A DNA stretch of 64,000 nucleotides from Pseudomonadota bacterium. Lineage in GTDB: Bacteria; Pseudomonadota; Alphaproteobacteria; Rhizobiales; Xanthobacteraceae. This document shows positions 46,110 to 54,547 of the stretch, piece after piece; the stretch's first letter is position 1; each line of letters opens with the position of its first letter. The stretch lies in assembly GCA_023404675.1 (NCBI GenBank), contig JAEYAW010000031.1, positions 434,001-498,000 on the forward strand. The letters run 5' to 3'. Under the pieces are notes generated by a model. That model was given only the letters and a program-made list of their open reading frames with translations, was not told where the DNA came from and ran no database searches. The position numbers were made by a program, and so were the translations under genes.

Positions 46110-47381
46110 TCAGTTCGAGGCCTTCTGCGTGAAGGCCGGATACTTCAGCTTGCCTTCCGCGATCTTCGGCGGCCAGACGGTGACGCGCTTGCCATCCTGC
46201 CACTGGAACACGAGGCCGCTCACAGCGTCCGGTCCATAAATAAGGCCGTGCGTGAAGCGGTTGTCCCGCCCATAAAACTTGACGCGGCCGATGGTGCCGA
46301 CCCAGTCGGTCTTCTCCAGTTCTTCCACCATCTTGTCCGGATCGGTCGATCCGGCGCGTTTGATGGCTTCCGCGATGATGTAGACCTCATCATAGGCTGT
46401 GTAGCCGGTATAGGCCGGCGGCTTGCCAAAGCGTTTCGCATAGGCTTCCGCGAACGGAATGGTCTTCGGCGTCACGGCTGTGTTCTCGGTCGCCACTGCC
46501 AGCGAAGGGATGCCCTGCGCCGCGCTGTTGGTGTCGGTCCAGAATGTCGGGCTCAGGGCCTGCGCGCTGATGCCGAACATCGGAATCGGCACCTGCTGGT
46601 TTTTCCATTGCACCGTCGGCTGCACGCCCACGTGGGAGATGCCGGTGATGATGACATCCGGCTTGGCCGCTTCCATCTTGTTGAAGATCGGCGTGAAGTC
46701 GGTGGTGTCCGGCGAGAACCGGATGTGCTCGACGACCTTCAGGCCAACCTTCGGCAGGCACTCCTTGTAGCCTTCGTCGAGCGGACGCGTCCATGCCGCA
46801 TCCTCGCTCATGATCGCGGCCGACTTCATCTTCATGCCGTCAACCAGCAAATCCTTCGCCGCGTCGCAGACCGCCTGCGCCTGCGCGGCCGACGTCAGAT
46901 AGCCATGGAAGGTGTATTTGTTCTTGTCATACGCCTCGTGGATCGGGCGGGTGATCTCGTTGGACGCCGCGCCCGGCGTGATCAGCGGCATCTTCAACCG
47001 CGCCGCCCATGGCTCCAGCGCCAGCACGACCTCGGAAATGTAACTGGCGATCACCGCGCTGACCTTGTCCTCGGACACCGCGCGCTGGAACGCGCGCACC
47101 GAATCCGCGGACGAACTCTTGTTGTCGTAAACGACGATCTCGATCTTGCGGCCGTTCACGCCGCCAGCGGCGTTGATTTCGTCAGCCGCGATCTGCGCGC
47201 CGCCCGGCGTCGCAGCGCCCGCGATGGCCTGCACCTCGGCGATGACACCGATCCTGATGGGGTCCGATGACTGGGCGAACGCCGCACCCGCCATGAACAC
47301 CGCAAGCGCGCTGGCCATGAGGCCCACCGCCGTGACGCGCGTGGCGGCACGGCGTGACAATTCCCGACCCGGTTGGATCAT
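46110..47381 (-). CDS. Second Liv-type ABC substrate-binding protein
   Basis: A 423-residue periplasmic binding protein of the LivK type, with a long leader ending AGAAFAQ before SSDPIRIGVIAE. The start at 47381 follows GGGAGAAGCGTCC. It differs in sequence from the 39976 protein and has no permease or ATPase of its own here, so it may feed the same LivHMGF importer with another substrate. It lies 160 bases downstream of the enamidase gene on the same strand. Confidence 0.9.
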   Translation of the reverse strand: MIQPGRELSRRAATRVTAVGLMASALAVFMAGAAFAQSSDPIRIGVIAEVQAIAGAATPGGAQIAADEINAAGGVNGRKIEIVVYDNKSSSADSVRAFQRAVSEDKVSAVIASYISEVVLALEPWAARLKMPLITPGAASNEITRPIHEAYDKNKYTFHGYLTSAAQAQAVCDAAKDLLVDGMKMKSAAIMSEDAAWTRPLDEGYKECLPKVGLKVVEHIRFSPDTTDFTPIFNKMEAAKPDVIITGISHVGVQPTVQWKNQQVPIPMFGISAQALSPTFWTDTNSAAQGIPSLAVATENTAVTPKTIPFAEAYAKRFGKPPAYTGYTAYDEVYIIAEAIKRAGSTDPDKMVEELEKTDWVGTIGRVKFYGRDNRFTHGLIYGPDAVSGLVFQWQDGKRVTVWPPKIAEGKLKYPAFTQKASN

Positions 47382-47541
47382 TGGACGCTTCTCCCGTTGT
47401 GAGCCGGTTTCCGGCTTCTCGTCCGCCGTTGTGGCGGCTTGGAAGAAGTCCAACACACGTCGTGGCGCGACGCAATTAAACTCGACGCTGCGGCGCGAAC
47501 GCGCGATGCAGCAAATCAGGGTTGACGTAAGGTACGGCGCG

Positions 47542-48735
47542 TCAGCCGACGACTTCGGGAATTTTCGTGGCGGGCGGCGTATTGCGGCTGCGCTGGGTGC
47601 GCACGATGCCATCGATCACCGTCATCCCGATGCCGGGCAGATCGCCGAGTTGCACGCTCTCCAGCAGGTTCTTTCCGGCTGAGTGCTGGGCCTTGTCCAT
47701 GAACACGAAATCCGCCGAGCGGCCGACCTCGATCAGACCGCAATCCAGCGCGCGCATCCGCGCGGTGTTGCCGGTGGCGAAGCAGAACGCGATTTCGGCG
47801 GGCACTTCGCCCAGCGACGACAGCATGGAGACCATGCGCAGGATTCCGAGCGGCTGCACACCGGAGCCGGCCGGCGCGTCGGTGCCGAGAATGACGCGGT
47901 TGAGGTCGCCCATCTCCCAGGCGGTGCGCATGGTGAACAGCGCCGAGCGTTCGTTGCCGTTGTGGACCAGTTCAAGGCCGCGCTTGCAGCCTTCGCAGAT
48001 GCAGCGGATCTGGTCGTCCGGCAGCGCCGTATGACCGCCGTTGATGTGGCCCACGACATCGGTGTCGGCTTCGAGCACCACGTCCTTGTCGATCAGCCCG
48101 GAGCCGGGGATCGAAGGTCCGCCGGTGTGGATGGTGCTCTGAATGCCGTATTTGCGCGCCCACGACACCATCTTGCGCGCCGTCGGTCCGTCCTTGACGC
48201 CGCCGAGGCCAACCTCTCCGAGCAGCTTCACGCCGGCGGCGGCCAGTTCCTTGAAGTCTTCCTCGGTCATGCCCTCTTCGATGACCGGCGCACCGGCATG
48301 GACCTTCACGCCGCCCGGCCGCAGCGTCCAGAACGCGCGCTGGGCGAAGATCGCCATCGCCTTGAGACCGACGATATCGCGCGGGCGGCCGGGCATATGC
48401 ACCTCGCCCGCCGAGATCATGGTGGTGACGCCGCCATGCAGGAAGCTGTCGATCCAGCCGATCTGGTTCTGCCGCGGCGTCCAGTCTCCGGCGACGGGGT
48501 GGACATGGCTGTCGATCAGGCCCGGCGTCACGGTGGTTCCGTGGGCGTCGATCACCGTGGTCGCGCCTTCCGTGTCGATATCCTTGAGGCGGCCGATCGC
48601 CGTGATCTTGCCGTTCTCGGCGACGATCGCATCGGCACCAAGAATCGGCTTGTCCAGATCGCCGGAGAGCAGCAGGCCAATGTTGCGGATGACAAGCTTG
48701 CTGGGGCCGGTCGGCTGCGGCGCATCATGGGCCAT
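47542..48735 (-). CDS. ena: Enamidase (1,4,5,6-tetrahydro-6-oxonicotinate hydrolase)
   Basis: An amidohydrolase-superfamily enzyme (397 residues) that opens the ring of 1,4,5,6-tetrahydro-6-oxonicotinate, giving 2-formylglutarate and ammonia. It carries the metal ligands His77 and His79 (DSHVHP), later histidines in IHTGG and HINGG, and the Asp in GTDAPAGSG. It resembles the Eubacterium barkeri enzyme along its length as I recall it, down to the C-terminal SRNTPPA. The start at 48735 has AGGAGATTGAA upstream; the earlier frame is not conserved. Another amidohydrolase of the imidazolonepropionase type is the alternative, but the neighbouring hnr makes enamidase much more likely. Confidence 0.85.
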   Translation of the reverse strand: MAHDAPQPTGPSKLVIRNIGLLLSGDLDKPILGADAIVAENGKITAIGRLKDIDTEGATTVIDAHGTTVTPGLIDSHVHPVAGDWTPRQNQIGWIDSFLHGGVTTMISAGEVHMPGRPRDIVGLKAMAIFAQRAFWTLRPGGVKVHAGAPVIEEGMTEEDFKELAAAGVKLLGEVGLGGVKDGPTARKMVSWARKYGIQSTIHTGGPSIPGSGLIDKDVVLEADTDVVGHINGGHTALPDDQIRCICEGCKRGLELVHNGNERSALFTMRTAWEMGDLNRVILGTDAPAGSGVQPLGILRMVSMLSSLGEVPAEIAFCFATGNTARMRALDCGLIEVGRSADFVFMDKAQHSAGKNLLESVQLGDLPGIGMTVIDGIVRTQRSRNTPPATKIPEVVG

Positions 48736-48824
48736 TTCAATCTCCTGTGTGGCGGCGCTGGCGGGAGCCGCGCGATCCGGCCTGATGCGCCGGGGTGCGC
48801 GCTCGCATGACGGATCATAACTCG

Positions 48825-48836
48825 TTCGTGTACGAA
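48825..48836. promoter_or_regulatory. 12-bp candidate operator upstream of the enamidase gene
   Basis: TTCGTGTACGAA, 90 bases before the start codon. Same pattern as the sites before nicA and hnr. Confidence 0.5.
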
Positions 48837-48880
48837 TAAAAGGCGCAAAAGCCGGGCAATCGTGGCGCGTTTGCAGGCAC

Positions 48881-48912
48881 AAAAACAAGAGGCCCCGCGT
48901 TGCCGCGGAGCC
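48881..48912 (-). terminator. Rho-independent terminator of the sulfurtransferase gene
   Basis: GGCCCCGCG (48891-48899) pairs with CGCGGAGCC (48904-48912), one mismatch; on the minus strand the tract TCTTGTTTTT follows. It separates the sulfurtransferase gene from the enamidase promoter. Confidence 0.75.
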
Positions 48913-48940
48913 CCGAGATCCGTGCCAAAAAAAGAGAGCG

Positions 48941-49819
48941 TCAGGCCGCCTTGCTCGCCGCCGCAGGCACCAACGGCAGCCCCTCCTCAATCGGATACGA
49001 CGGATCGCGCGACCATTCGTTCCACGAGCCGAAATACATCCGCACGTCCTTGATGCCGGCATTCTTGAGCGCGAGGAAGGTGTTCGAGGCCCGCGCGCCC
49101 TTGAAGCAGTAGAGATAGACCGGGGTGGACGGCGTGATGCCGACAGTGGCGCATTCGGCGAGGATTTCGTCCTTCGACTTGAAGCGAGGGCCTTCGGCCG
49201 TCGGCTTCATCATCCGGTACCATTCCAGCCATACCGCGCCGGGAATGCGGCCCTTGCGCGGACAGAAATCCTTGCCGTAGGGCGAGGAGCTTTCGCCGAT
49301 CCATTCGTCCACATCGCGCACGTCGAGCAGCGCGATGCCCGGCTTGCCGACCGCCGCCAGCATGGTCCTGGCGTCGATGAGAATGTCGCCGGCTTCCGGC
49401 ACGATGGTGAATCCGGCGGGTGCCGGCGTCGGCACCTCCGTGGTCACCGGCTTGCCTTTCGCGGCCCAGGCCTCGAAGCCGCCGTGCAGCACCTTGACCT
49501 TGGGATAGCCCAGCATTGTGAGCAGGTAATAGCCGCGGCAGGACTGGCCGAAGCCCGAGTTCATCGACTGCTCGTAGATCACCGCCGTCTCCTTGCCGGA
49601 GAGGCCCGCATTGCCGAACGCCTCGGCGAATTTCGATTTCAGCTCATTGACGCCTTCCGGCGTCGAGGTCGCGAGGTAGGTGAAGATTTCGTGGACGTTG
49701 ACCGCGCCGGGAATGTGGCCCGCCGCATAGGCTTCCGGGTTGCGCGTATCGATGATGACACAGGGCTCCGCGGTGAGAAGATCGGAAAGTTCGTCGGCAG
49801 TTATCAATACGTCCGTCAT
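48941..49819 (-). CDS. Thiosulfate/3-mercaptopyruvate sulfurtransferase (two rhodanese domains)
   Basis: A 292-residue tandem-rhodanese enzyme that moves sulfane sulfur to thiols or cyanide. The N-terminal domain is inactive-looking, while the C-terminal one has the catalytic Cys238 in YLYCFKGAR. Rhodanese hallmarks include VIIDTRNPEAYAAGHIPGAVN and LLDVRDVDEWIGE. The active loop CFKGAR is nearer to thiosulfate than to mercaptopyruvate sulfurtransferases. The start at 49819 follows AGAGAGGCGTGAC. It is 62 bases downstream of the acyl-CoA dehydrogenase gene and could be its operon partner. Confidence 0.9.
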   Translation of the reverse strand: MTDVLITADELSDLLTAEPCVIIDTRNPEAYAAGHIPGAVNVHEIFTYLATSTPEGVNELKSKFAEAFGNAGLSGKETAVIYEQSMNSGFGQSCRGYYLLTMLGYPKVKVLHGGFEAWAAKGKPVTTEVPTPAPAGFTIVPEAGDILIDARTMLAAVGKPGIALLDVRDVDEWIGESSSPYGKDFCPRKGRIPGAVWLEWYRMMKPTAEGPRFKSKDEILAECATVGITPSTPVYLYCFKGARASNTFLALKNAGIKDVRMYFGSWNEWSRDPSYPIEEGLPLVPAAASKAA

Positions 49820-49881
49820 GTCACGCCTCTCTGGTTGACCTTGGTGGGAGTAGTGAACCGAACTTTTCGCTGTCCCCTGCG

Positions 49882-50997
49882 TCAGTGCTCCTCCAGCATC
49901 TTGCGGAGCTGCTTGGTGGCCGGGGTGACGATGGCGACGAAATAGGCTTCGCGCAGACGGCGCTGGGCGCGGTGCGACTTCAGATAGCCCCGCGCGCCAC
50001 AATGCAGCATGGCGGCGTGCGCAGCGGCGACGCTCGCCTCGCCGGCCTTCAGCCTCAGCGTGAGCACGCGGCGCCAATAGGCGTCGTCCGTATTGTAGGG
50101 ATCCGCCGCGAGCGTCATCGTCTCGCTCTCAAGCTCGCCGAGCAGGTCGCGGATGTCTCCCGGCTGCTGCGGCAGAAAACGATTCACGTGGCCGAGCGAC
50201 TCGCCCACCTGCTCCATGATCGCAACGCAGTCGCGCACGAGGCCAAGGCCCATGCCGTTCTGCAGGAGGATGAAACCCGCGCGGATCTTTCTGACGAAAG
50301 GCCCGGCGGGATCGGCCAGGATCATGTCGTCGGGCACGAACAGGTCGCGAAACTGGATTCCATAGGTGCCCGTGCCGTCCATGGCGAGGAACGGCTTGCA
50401 CGGCGTCAGGGTGACGGCGGGATCGGCGCAATCGGCAACGAACATCACCGTGCGGCCAGGCTCGTCCTCCAGTTCGAAGATCGTGCCGAAGACGTGATCC
50501 GCGCCAAGATTCGAGACCCACGGCAGCGCGCCACGCACGACGTAACCGCCGGCGACCCGCTTGCCCTTCAGCTTGAAGCGTTCGATCCCGAACAGACTCT
50601 TCATCGGATTGGACAGCCCGGTGCCGCCGAGCTGGACGCCAGAACTCACCGCGTCCGCAAAACGGGCGCGCAGGGCCTGATTGTCGGAATTCGTCACATA
50701 CCAGGCGAGCGTGTTCTGGCACCACGCCATGAAGGCGGTGGAGCCGCACACCTCGCCGATTTCAGACGTGGCACGGATGGCGTCGCGCAGATCCGCAACG
50801 CCATCCACTGGTCGATGGGCGCCCCACGCGCCGGCCGCCCCGAGCTTGCGCATGATGTCACCGGGATACAGCGTGCCCTCGTCGATCTCTCCCGCCGCGC
50901 TGGCGATCTCCGAACGGGCAATCGCGCGGACCGCCTCGATGAGCGAGGACGCGGACGGCGATTCGGATTTCAACGCGGCGGAAGCGGCGGGCGGCAT
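49882..50997 (-). CDS. Acyl-CoA dehydrogenase-like flavoprotein
   Basis: A 371-residue protein of the acyl-CoA dehydrogenase / flavin-dependent monooxygenase fold, with an N-terminal helical region (residues 25-130) and a central strand region (LGGTGLSNPMKSLFGIERFKLKG, GYVVRGALPWVSNLGADHVFG). Substrate is not evident; relatives include DszC-like and pigment-biosynthesis monooxygenases as well as true dehydrogenases. The start at 50997 follows GAGGGAGACC. It lies between the OsmC and sulfurtransferase genes with short gaps (44 and 62 bases), suggesting an operon osmC-acd-sulfurtransferase. Confidence 0.78.
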   Translation of the reverse strand: MPPAASAALKSESPSASSLIEAVRAIARSEIASAAGEIDEGTLYPGDIMRKLGAAGAWGAHRPVDGVADLRDAIRATSEIGEVCGSTAFMAWCQNTLAWYVTNSDNQALRARFADAVSSGVQLGGTGLSNPMKSLFGIERFKLKGKRVAGGYVVRGALPWVSNLGADHVFGTIFELEDEPGRTVMFVADCADPAVTLTPCKPFLAMDGTGTYGIQFRDLFVPDDMILADPAGPFVRKIRAGFILLQNGMGLGLVRDCVAIMEQVGESLGHVNRFLPQQPGDIRDLLGELESETMTLAADPYNTDDAYWRRVLTLRLKAGEASVAAAHAAMLHCGARGYLKSHRAQRRLREAYFVAIVTPATKQLRKMLEEH

Positions 50998-51041
50998 GCT
51001 GGTCTCCCTCAGGATCAAATCACTCCGGCGACGGGTATCGC

Positions 51042-51584
51042 TCAGGCCCCGACTTCCAGATTGACGGGACGCGTGAAGGTGTTGGCGACGGGCGACCACT
51101 TCTTCACATGCGCGATCAGTTCGTCGATCTCGGCTTGCGCGACGCCGTCGCATTCCATGTCCACCTTGACGCGGACATCGGTGAATCCGACCGGCTTCTC
51201 GCTGACATCGCCGGTGCCCCACACAGCGGTGATGTTGAGGTCGCCTTCCAGCTGGAGCTCCAGCTTGCGTACGGTCCAGCCGCGATGCACCGCATTGGCG
51301 TGCAGGCCGACCGCGAGGCAGGAGCCGAGCGCGGCGAGCGATGCCTCGGAGGGATTCGGTGCGGTATCGTCGCCAAGCAGACCCGGCGGCTCATCAACAA
51401 TATAGGGGGCGAGGTTGCGGATGTAGTTGGCGTGGCGGAACCGGCCTTCCGCGACGGTCTTGCACTTCAGCGTCTTCACGACCTTCGGATTGGCCTTGCC
51501 GTTCGCGATGAGCTGGTCGAGGCCATCCTTGTCGATCGGCGCGAGACATCCGGTCAGCGCGGTTTTCTGGGCAACGGCGGTCAT
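51042..51584 (-). CDS. OsmC family protein
   Basis: A 180-residue protein of the OsmC/Ohr superfamily, many of which reduce organic hydroperoxides with a pair of cysteines. Cys residues are at LTGCLAP, LKCKT, LGSCLAVGL and MECDGV; the LGSCLAVGL Cys is the usual C-terminal catalytic one. GGGAGGAGTTTCTGAA before the ATG at 51584 fixes the start. First gene of the putative osmC-acd-sulfurtransferase run, divergent from the TetR gene. Confidence 0.88.
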   Translation of the reverse strand: MTAVAQKTALTGCLAPIDKDGLDQLIANGKANPKVVKTLKCKTVAEGRFRHANYIRNLAPYIVDEPPGLLGDDTAPNPSEASLAALGSCLAVGLHANAVHRGWTVRKLELQLEGDLNITAVWGTGDVSEKPVGFTDVRVKVDMECDGVAQAEIDELIAHVKKWSPVANTFTRPVNLEVGA

Positions 51585-51617
51585 TTCAGAAACTCCTCCC
51601 GTGGGGCATGGATAGAA

Positions 51618-51631
51618 ACAGAACGGTCTGT
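51618..51631. promoter_or_regulatory. TetR-type operator
   Basis: ACAGA-ACGG-TCTGT is a perfect inverted repeat 34 bases before osmC and about 190 bases before the TetR gene. Similar ACAGACCGxTCTGT dyads bind TetR regulators. Confidence 0.55.
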
Positions 51632-51819
51632 ATTCTGCATGAAGCGTGCCAGCCCCCACGCCGGGAAAAAGGCCAGTGACATCAACAAACGGCAGCGCGG
51701 GGCGCCGAAATCATCCGGATCATTGCCGCCCAAATGCGATGCATTTGCCTCACCTCGCAGCACCACAGGACATACAAGGCGTCTTGCCGACCGCGGGACT
51801 GTTCGGTAAGCAAACGCAC

Positions 51820-52479
51820 ATGGTCCGAGCGGCTGAGTCAGCGCGCCCTCCGGTCAGACGGATCGAGAAGGGCCCCGAAAGCGACGACGTGTCGCCGCGC
51901 GATCGGCTGCTCGAAGCCGCCACGCAGCTTTTCTGCAAGCATGGCATCAACGCCACCGGCGTCGACGCCATCATCGCCGAGGCGGGAACGGCCAAGACGA
52001 CCCTCTACAAGCTGTTCGGCTCCAAGACCAATCTGGTGCACAAGGTGCTGGAAGCCGAAGGCGTGCGCTGGCGCTCATGGTTCATCGGCGCCATCGAGAC
52101 CGGCGGCGGCACGCCTCAGGCGAAGCTGGCGCGGGTGTTTCCCGCATTGAAAGGCTGGTTCGCGGAGGAAGGCTATTATGGCTGCGCCTTCATCAATGCG
52201 GTCGGCGAACACGACAAGGATGACGCGGCACTGCGCGCCATCACGATAACGCACAAGAGCATCGTGCTCGATCATCTGGAGCGGTTGGCCGAACAAGCGG
52301 GCGCTTCGGACCCGCATGCGCTTGCGCACCAGTTCGGGCTTCTCATCGACGGCGCCATCGTCGCGGCGATGGTGACGCGCGATCCCGGCGTCGCCGACAC
52401 CGCCGCGCTCGCCGCCAAGCCCCTGCTCGCCGGACTCAAGGCCCGCAAGCGCGCAGCGGTGAAGCTGGAAGCGGTGTAG
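51820..52479 (+). CDS. TetR family regulator
   Basis: A 219-residue regulator with the N-terminal TetR HTH: DRLLEAATQLFCKHGINATGVDAIIAEAGTAKTTLYKLFGSK (about residues 26-67). The C-terminal domain senses an unknown ligand. The frame is open from 51646, but I choose the start at 51820, which gives a usual length. It is divergent from osmC, with a clear dyad between, so it most likely represses osmC and the genes after it. Convergent with the sigma-54 activator gene, six bases apart. Confidence 0.88.
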   Translation: MVRAAESARPPVRRIEKGPESDDVSPRDRLLEAATQLFCKHGINATGVDAIIAEAGTAKTTLYKLFGSKTNLVHKVLEAEGVRWRSWFIGAIETGGGTPQAKLARVFPALKGWFAEEGYYGCAFINAVGEHDKDDAALRAITITHKSIVLDHLERLAEQAGASDPHALAHQFGLLIDGAIVAAMVTRDPGVADTAALAAKPLLAGLKARKRAAVKLEAV

Positions 52480-52485
52480 ACCGCT

Positions 52486-54381
52486 CTACCGCGCTGTTTT
52501 CGCTTCGATGCCAAGCGCCTTGAGGCGCGAGGCCAGCGTGGTCGGCGGCATCTTCATCAAGGCTGCGGCTCCGGAGGAGCCGAACACGCGGCCCTCACAG
52601 GCCTTGAGCGCCGCCACCAGGTTGGCGCGCTCCCGCTCGCGCATCTCGTCGGCCGTCAAAACCTGGCCCGGCGTTTCCGTCCGTGCACGCGAGGATGGCA
52701 GTGCGTGCGCCGGCTGATCGGGCAGATCGATACGCAAACGGCCGTTGTGCGCCAGGATCGTGGCGCGCTCGATGACGTTCTGCAGTTCGCGGACATTGCC
52801 CGGCCAGTCGTAGCGGCCAAGCCGCCGCGCATCCGCTTCCGACAGGCGAAGCCCGGCGCGCACCGCCATGCTGTCGCGATTGAGGAAGTGCTGGGCGAGC
52901 GGCGCAATATCCTCGCGGCGCTCGCGCAGCGGCACCGACTCGATGGGAAACACGTTCAGACGGAAATACAGATCCTCGCGGAAACGCCCGCGCTGAACCT
53001 CCTGCTTCAGATCGCGATTGGTCGCGGCCACGACGCGCACGTCCACCGCCCGCGTATGCTCCTCGCCGACGCGCTCGAAATTGCCCTCCTGCAACACGCG
53101 CAGCAGCTTGCCCTGCAATTCGAGCGGAATTTCTCCGACCTCGTCGAGAAACAGCGTGCCGCCATCCGCCAGTTCGAACCGCCCGATACGATCGCGCAGC
53201 GCGCCGGTGAAAGCGCCCTTCACGTGGCCGAAAAATTCACTCTCGAACAGTTCGCGCGGGATCGCGGCGCAGTTCACACGGATCAACGGCCGGTCGCTGC
53301 GGCCGGAGCCCTCGTGGATAGCGCGCGCGATCAATTCCTTGCCGGTCCCGGACTCGCCGGTGACGAGCACCGATGCATCCGTCGGCGCGACCAGCGCGAT
53401 CTGGCGCAGGGTCTGCTGGATCGCCGCGCTCTGACCGACGATGCCGCTCGGATTGGCCTCGATACGGATTTCCTCCTGAAGATAGGCGTTCTCCAGTTCG
53501 AGCCGCTCGCGCAGGCGGTCGACCTCGGCCAGCGCCGCATGGAGCTTCTCGGCCGCGTCGCGCCGCTGGCCGACATCGCGAAACACCACCACCGCCCCGA
53601 CCACGACGCCGCGGTCGCGGATCGGCGTGGAGGTGTATTCCACCCACACCGGACGGCCATCCTTGCGCCAGAACACCTCGCCATCCACGGTGTGAACCGA
53701 CCCGTCGCGGAACGCGGCATAGATCGGGCATTCCTCGTGCGGATAGTGGCTGCCGTCGTGGCGCGTGTGATGCATGATGGTGTGGATGTTCTGTCCCGCC
53801 AGTTCCTCGGCGGTCCATCCGAGCATCCGCTCCGCCGCCGGATTGACGAACGTGGTGTTGCCCTCGGTGTTGATGCCGTAGATGCCCTCGCCCGCCGCGC
53901 GCAGGATCAACTGGTTCTCGCGCTCGATGTCGCGGAACACGCGCTCCACCCGTTGCCACGCGGCGAGACCGCCGCGCATATGATCATCGGCGGCGGCATC
54001 GACCAGCCGATGCGCCCGCTCATCGAGATCGCTGACCACGACCAGCATCAGCGGGTGATCGGCATCGGGGATCAGCGCGCCGGCATACTCGACCCGTAAT
54101 TCCTTGCCCGAGGCATGGCGCGGCGTCAGCGTGTGGGTCCACCAGGTGCCGCGGTCGAGCACCGCCTGGGTGAACACGATCAGCGCCGGCACCTGTCCGG
54201 CATGCAGTTCACTCGCCGTCAGCGAGCGCAGCAGCGCGCGGTCATAGCCCAGCAGCGTGCAAAGCGCTGGATTGGCATCCACCACGCGGTCCGCATAGGG
54301 ATCGAGAACCAGAAGCGCGAGCGGCGACCGCTCGAACACGGCATCCGTCAGCGAAGATGCGGCCGCGGGCAAGCCATCCAT
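52486..54381 (-). CDS. Sigma-54-dependent transcriptional activator with PAS domains
   Basis: A 631-residue enhancer-binding protein. N-terminal PAS domain (about residues 10-115), a second PAS (about 150-280), a short coiled-coil, then the AAA+ domain with Walker A GESGTGKE and the sigma-54-contacting GAFTGA loop, and a C-terminal Fis-type HTH. It is divergent from the cyanate-type transporter operon, whose promoter is of the -24/-12 type, so it is the likely activator. Inverted TTTCGT repeats between the genes would be its binding sites. The signal read by the PAS domains is unknown. LysR-type CynR is the usual cyanate regulator, so this is an unusual arrangement. Confidence 0.93.
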   Translation of the reverse strand: MDGLPAAASSLTDAVFERSPLALLVLDPYADRVVDANPALCTLLGYDRALLRSLTASELHAGQVPALIVFTQAVLDRGTWWTHTLTPRHASGKELRVEYAGALIPDADHPLMLVVVSDLDERAHRLVDAAADDHMRGGLAAWQRVERVFRDIERENQLILRAAGEGIYGINTEGNTTFVNPAAERMLGWTAEELAGQNIHTIMHHTRHDGSHYPHEECPIYAAFRDGSVHTVDGEVFWRKDGRPVWVEYTSTPIRDRGVVVGAVVVFRDVGQRRDAAEKLHAALAEVDRLRERLELENAYLQEEIRIEANPSGIVGQSAAIQQTLRQIALVAPTDASVLVTGESGTGKELIARAIHEGSGRSDRPLIRVNCAAIPRELFESEFFGHVKGAFTGALRDRIGRFELADGGTLFLDEVGEIPLELQGKLLRVLQEGNFERVGEEHTRAVDVRVVAATNRDLKQEVQRGRFREDLYFRLNVFPIESVPLRERREDIAPLAQHFLNRDSMAVRAGLRLSEADARRLGRYDWPGNVRELQNVIERATILAHNGRLRIDLPDQPAHALPSSRARTETPGQVLTADEMRERERANLVAALKACEGRVFGSSGAAALMKMPPTTLASRLKALGIEAKTAR

Positions 54382-54385
54382 GAAC

Positions 54386-54438
54386 TACGAACTTTCGTAA
54401 TCACAACAACGATATTTCGTATACCACGAAATTTCGTG
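54386..54438. promoter_or_regulatory. Cluster of three inverted repeats (activator binding sites)
   Basis: TACGAA-CT-TTCGTA (54386-54399), TTTCGT-ATACC-ACGAAA (54415-54431) and CACGAAATTTCGTG (54425-54438). They lie 57-110 bases upstream of the -24 element, where enhancer-binding proteins act, and the first is close to the activator's own start. Confidence 0.65.
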
Positions 54439-54494
54439 ATTGCCAAAACGTCGCACCACTATTGGATTTGTTGAGCATTTCGGCGCGAACATAT

Positions 54495-54509
54495 TGGCAC
54501 GCCCCTTGC
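54495..54509 (+). promoter_or_regulatory. Sigma-54 promoter of the cyanate transporter operon
   Basis: TGGCAC (54495-54500), five bases, TTGC (54506-54509) is an exact -24/-12 match. Transcription should start near 54521, 27 bases before the start codon at 54548. Confidence 0.9.
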
Positions 54510-54547
54510 TCATTGGCTGGTGTTGGCCGACCCAGAAGGAGCGCGAG

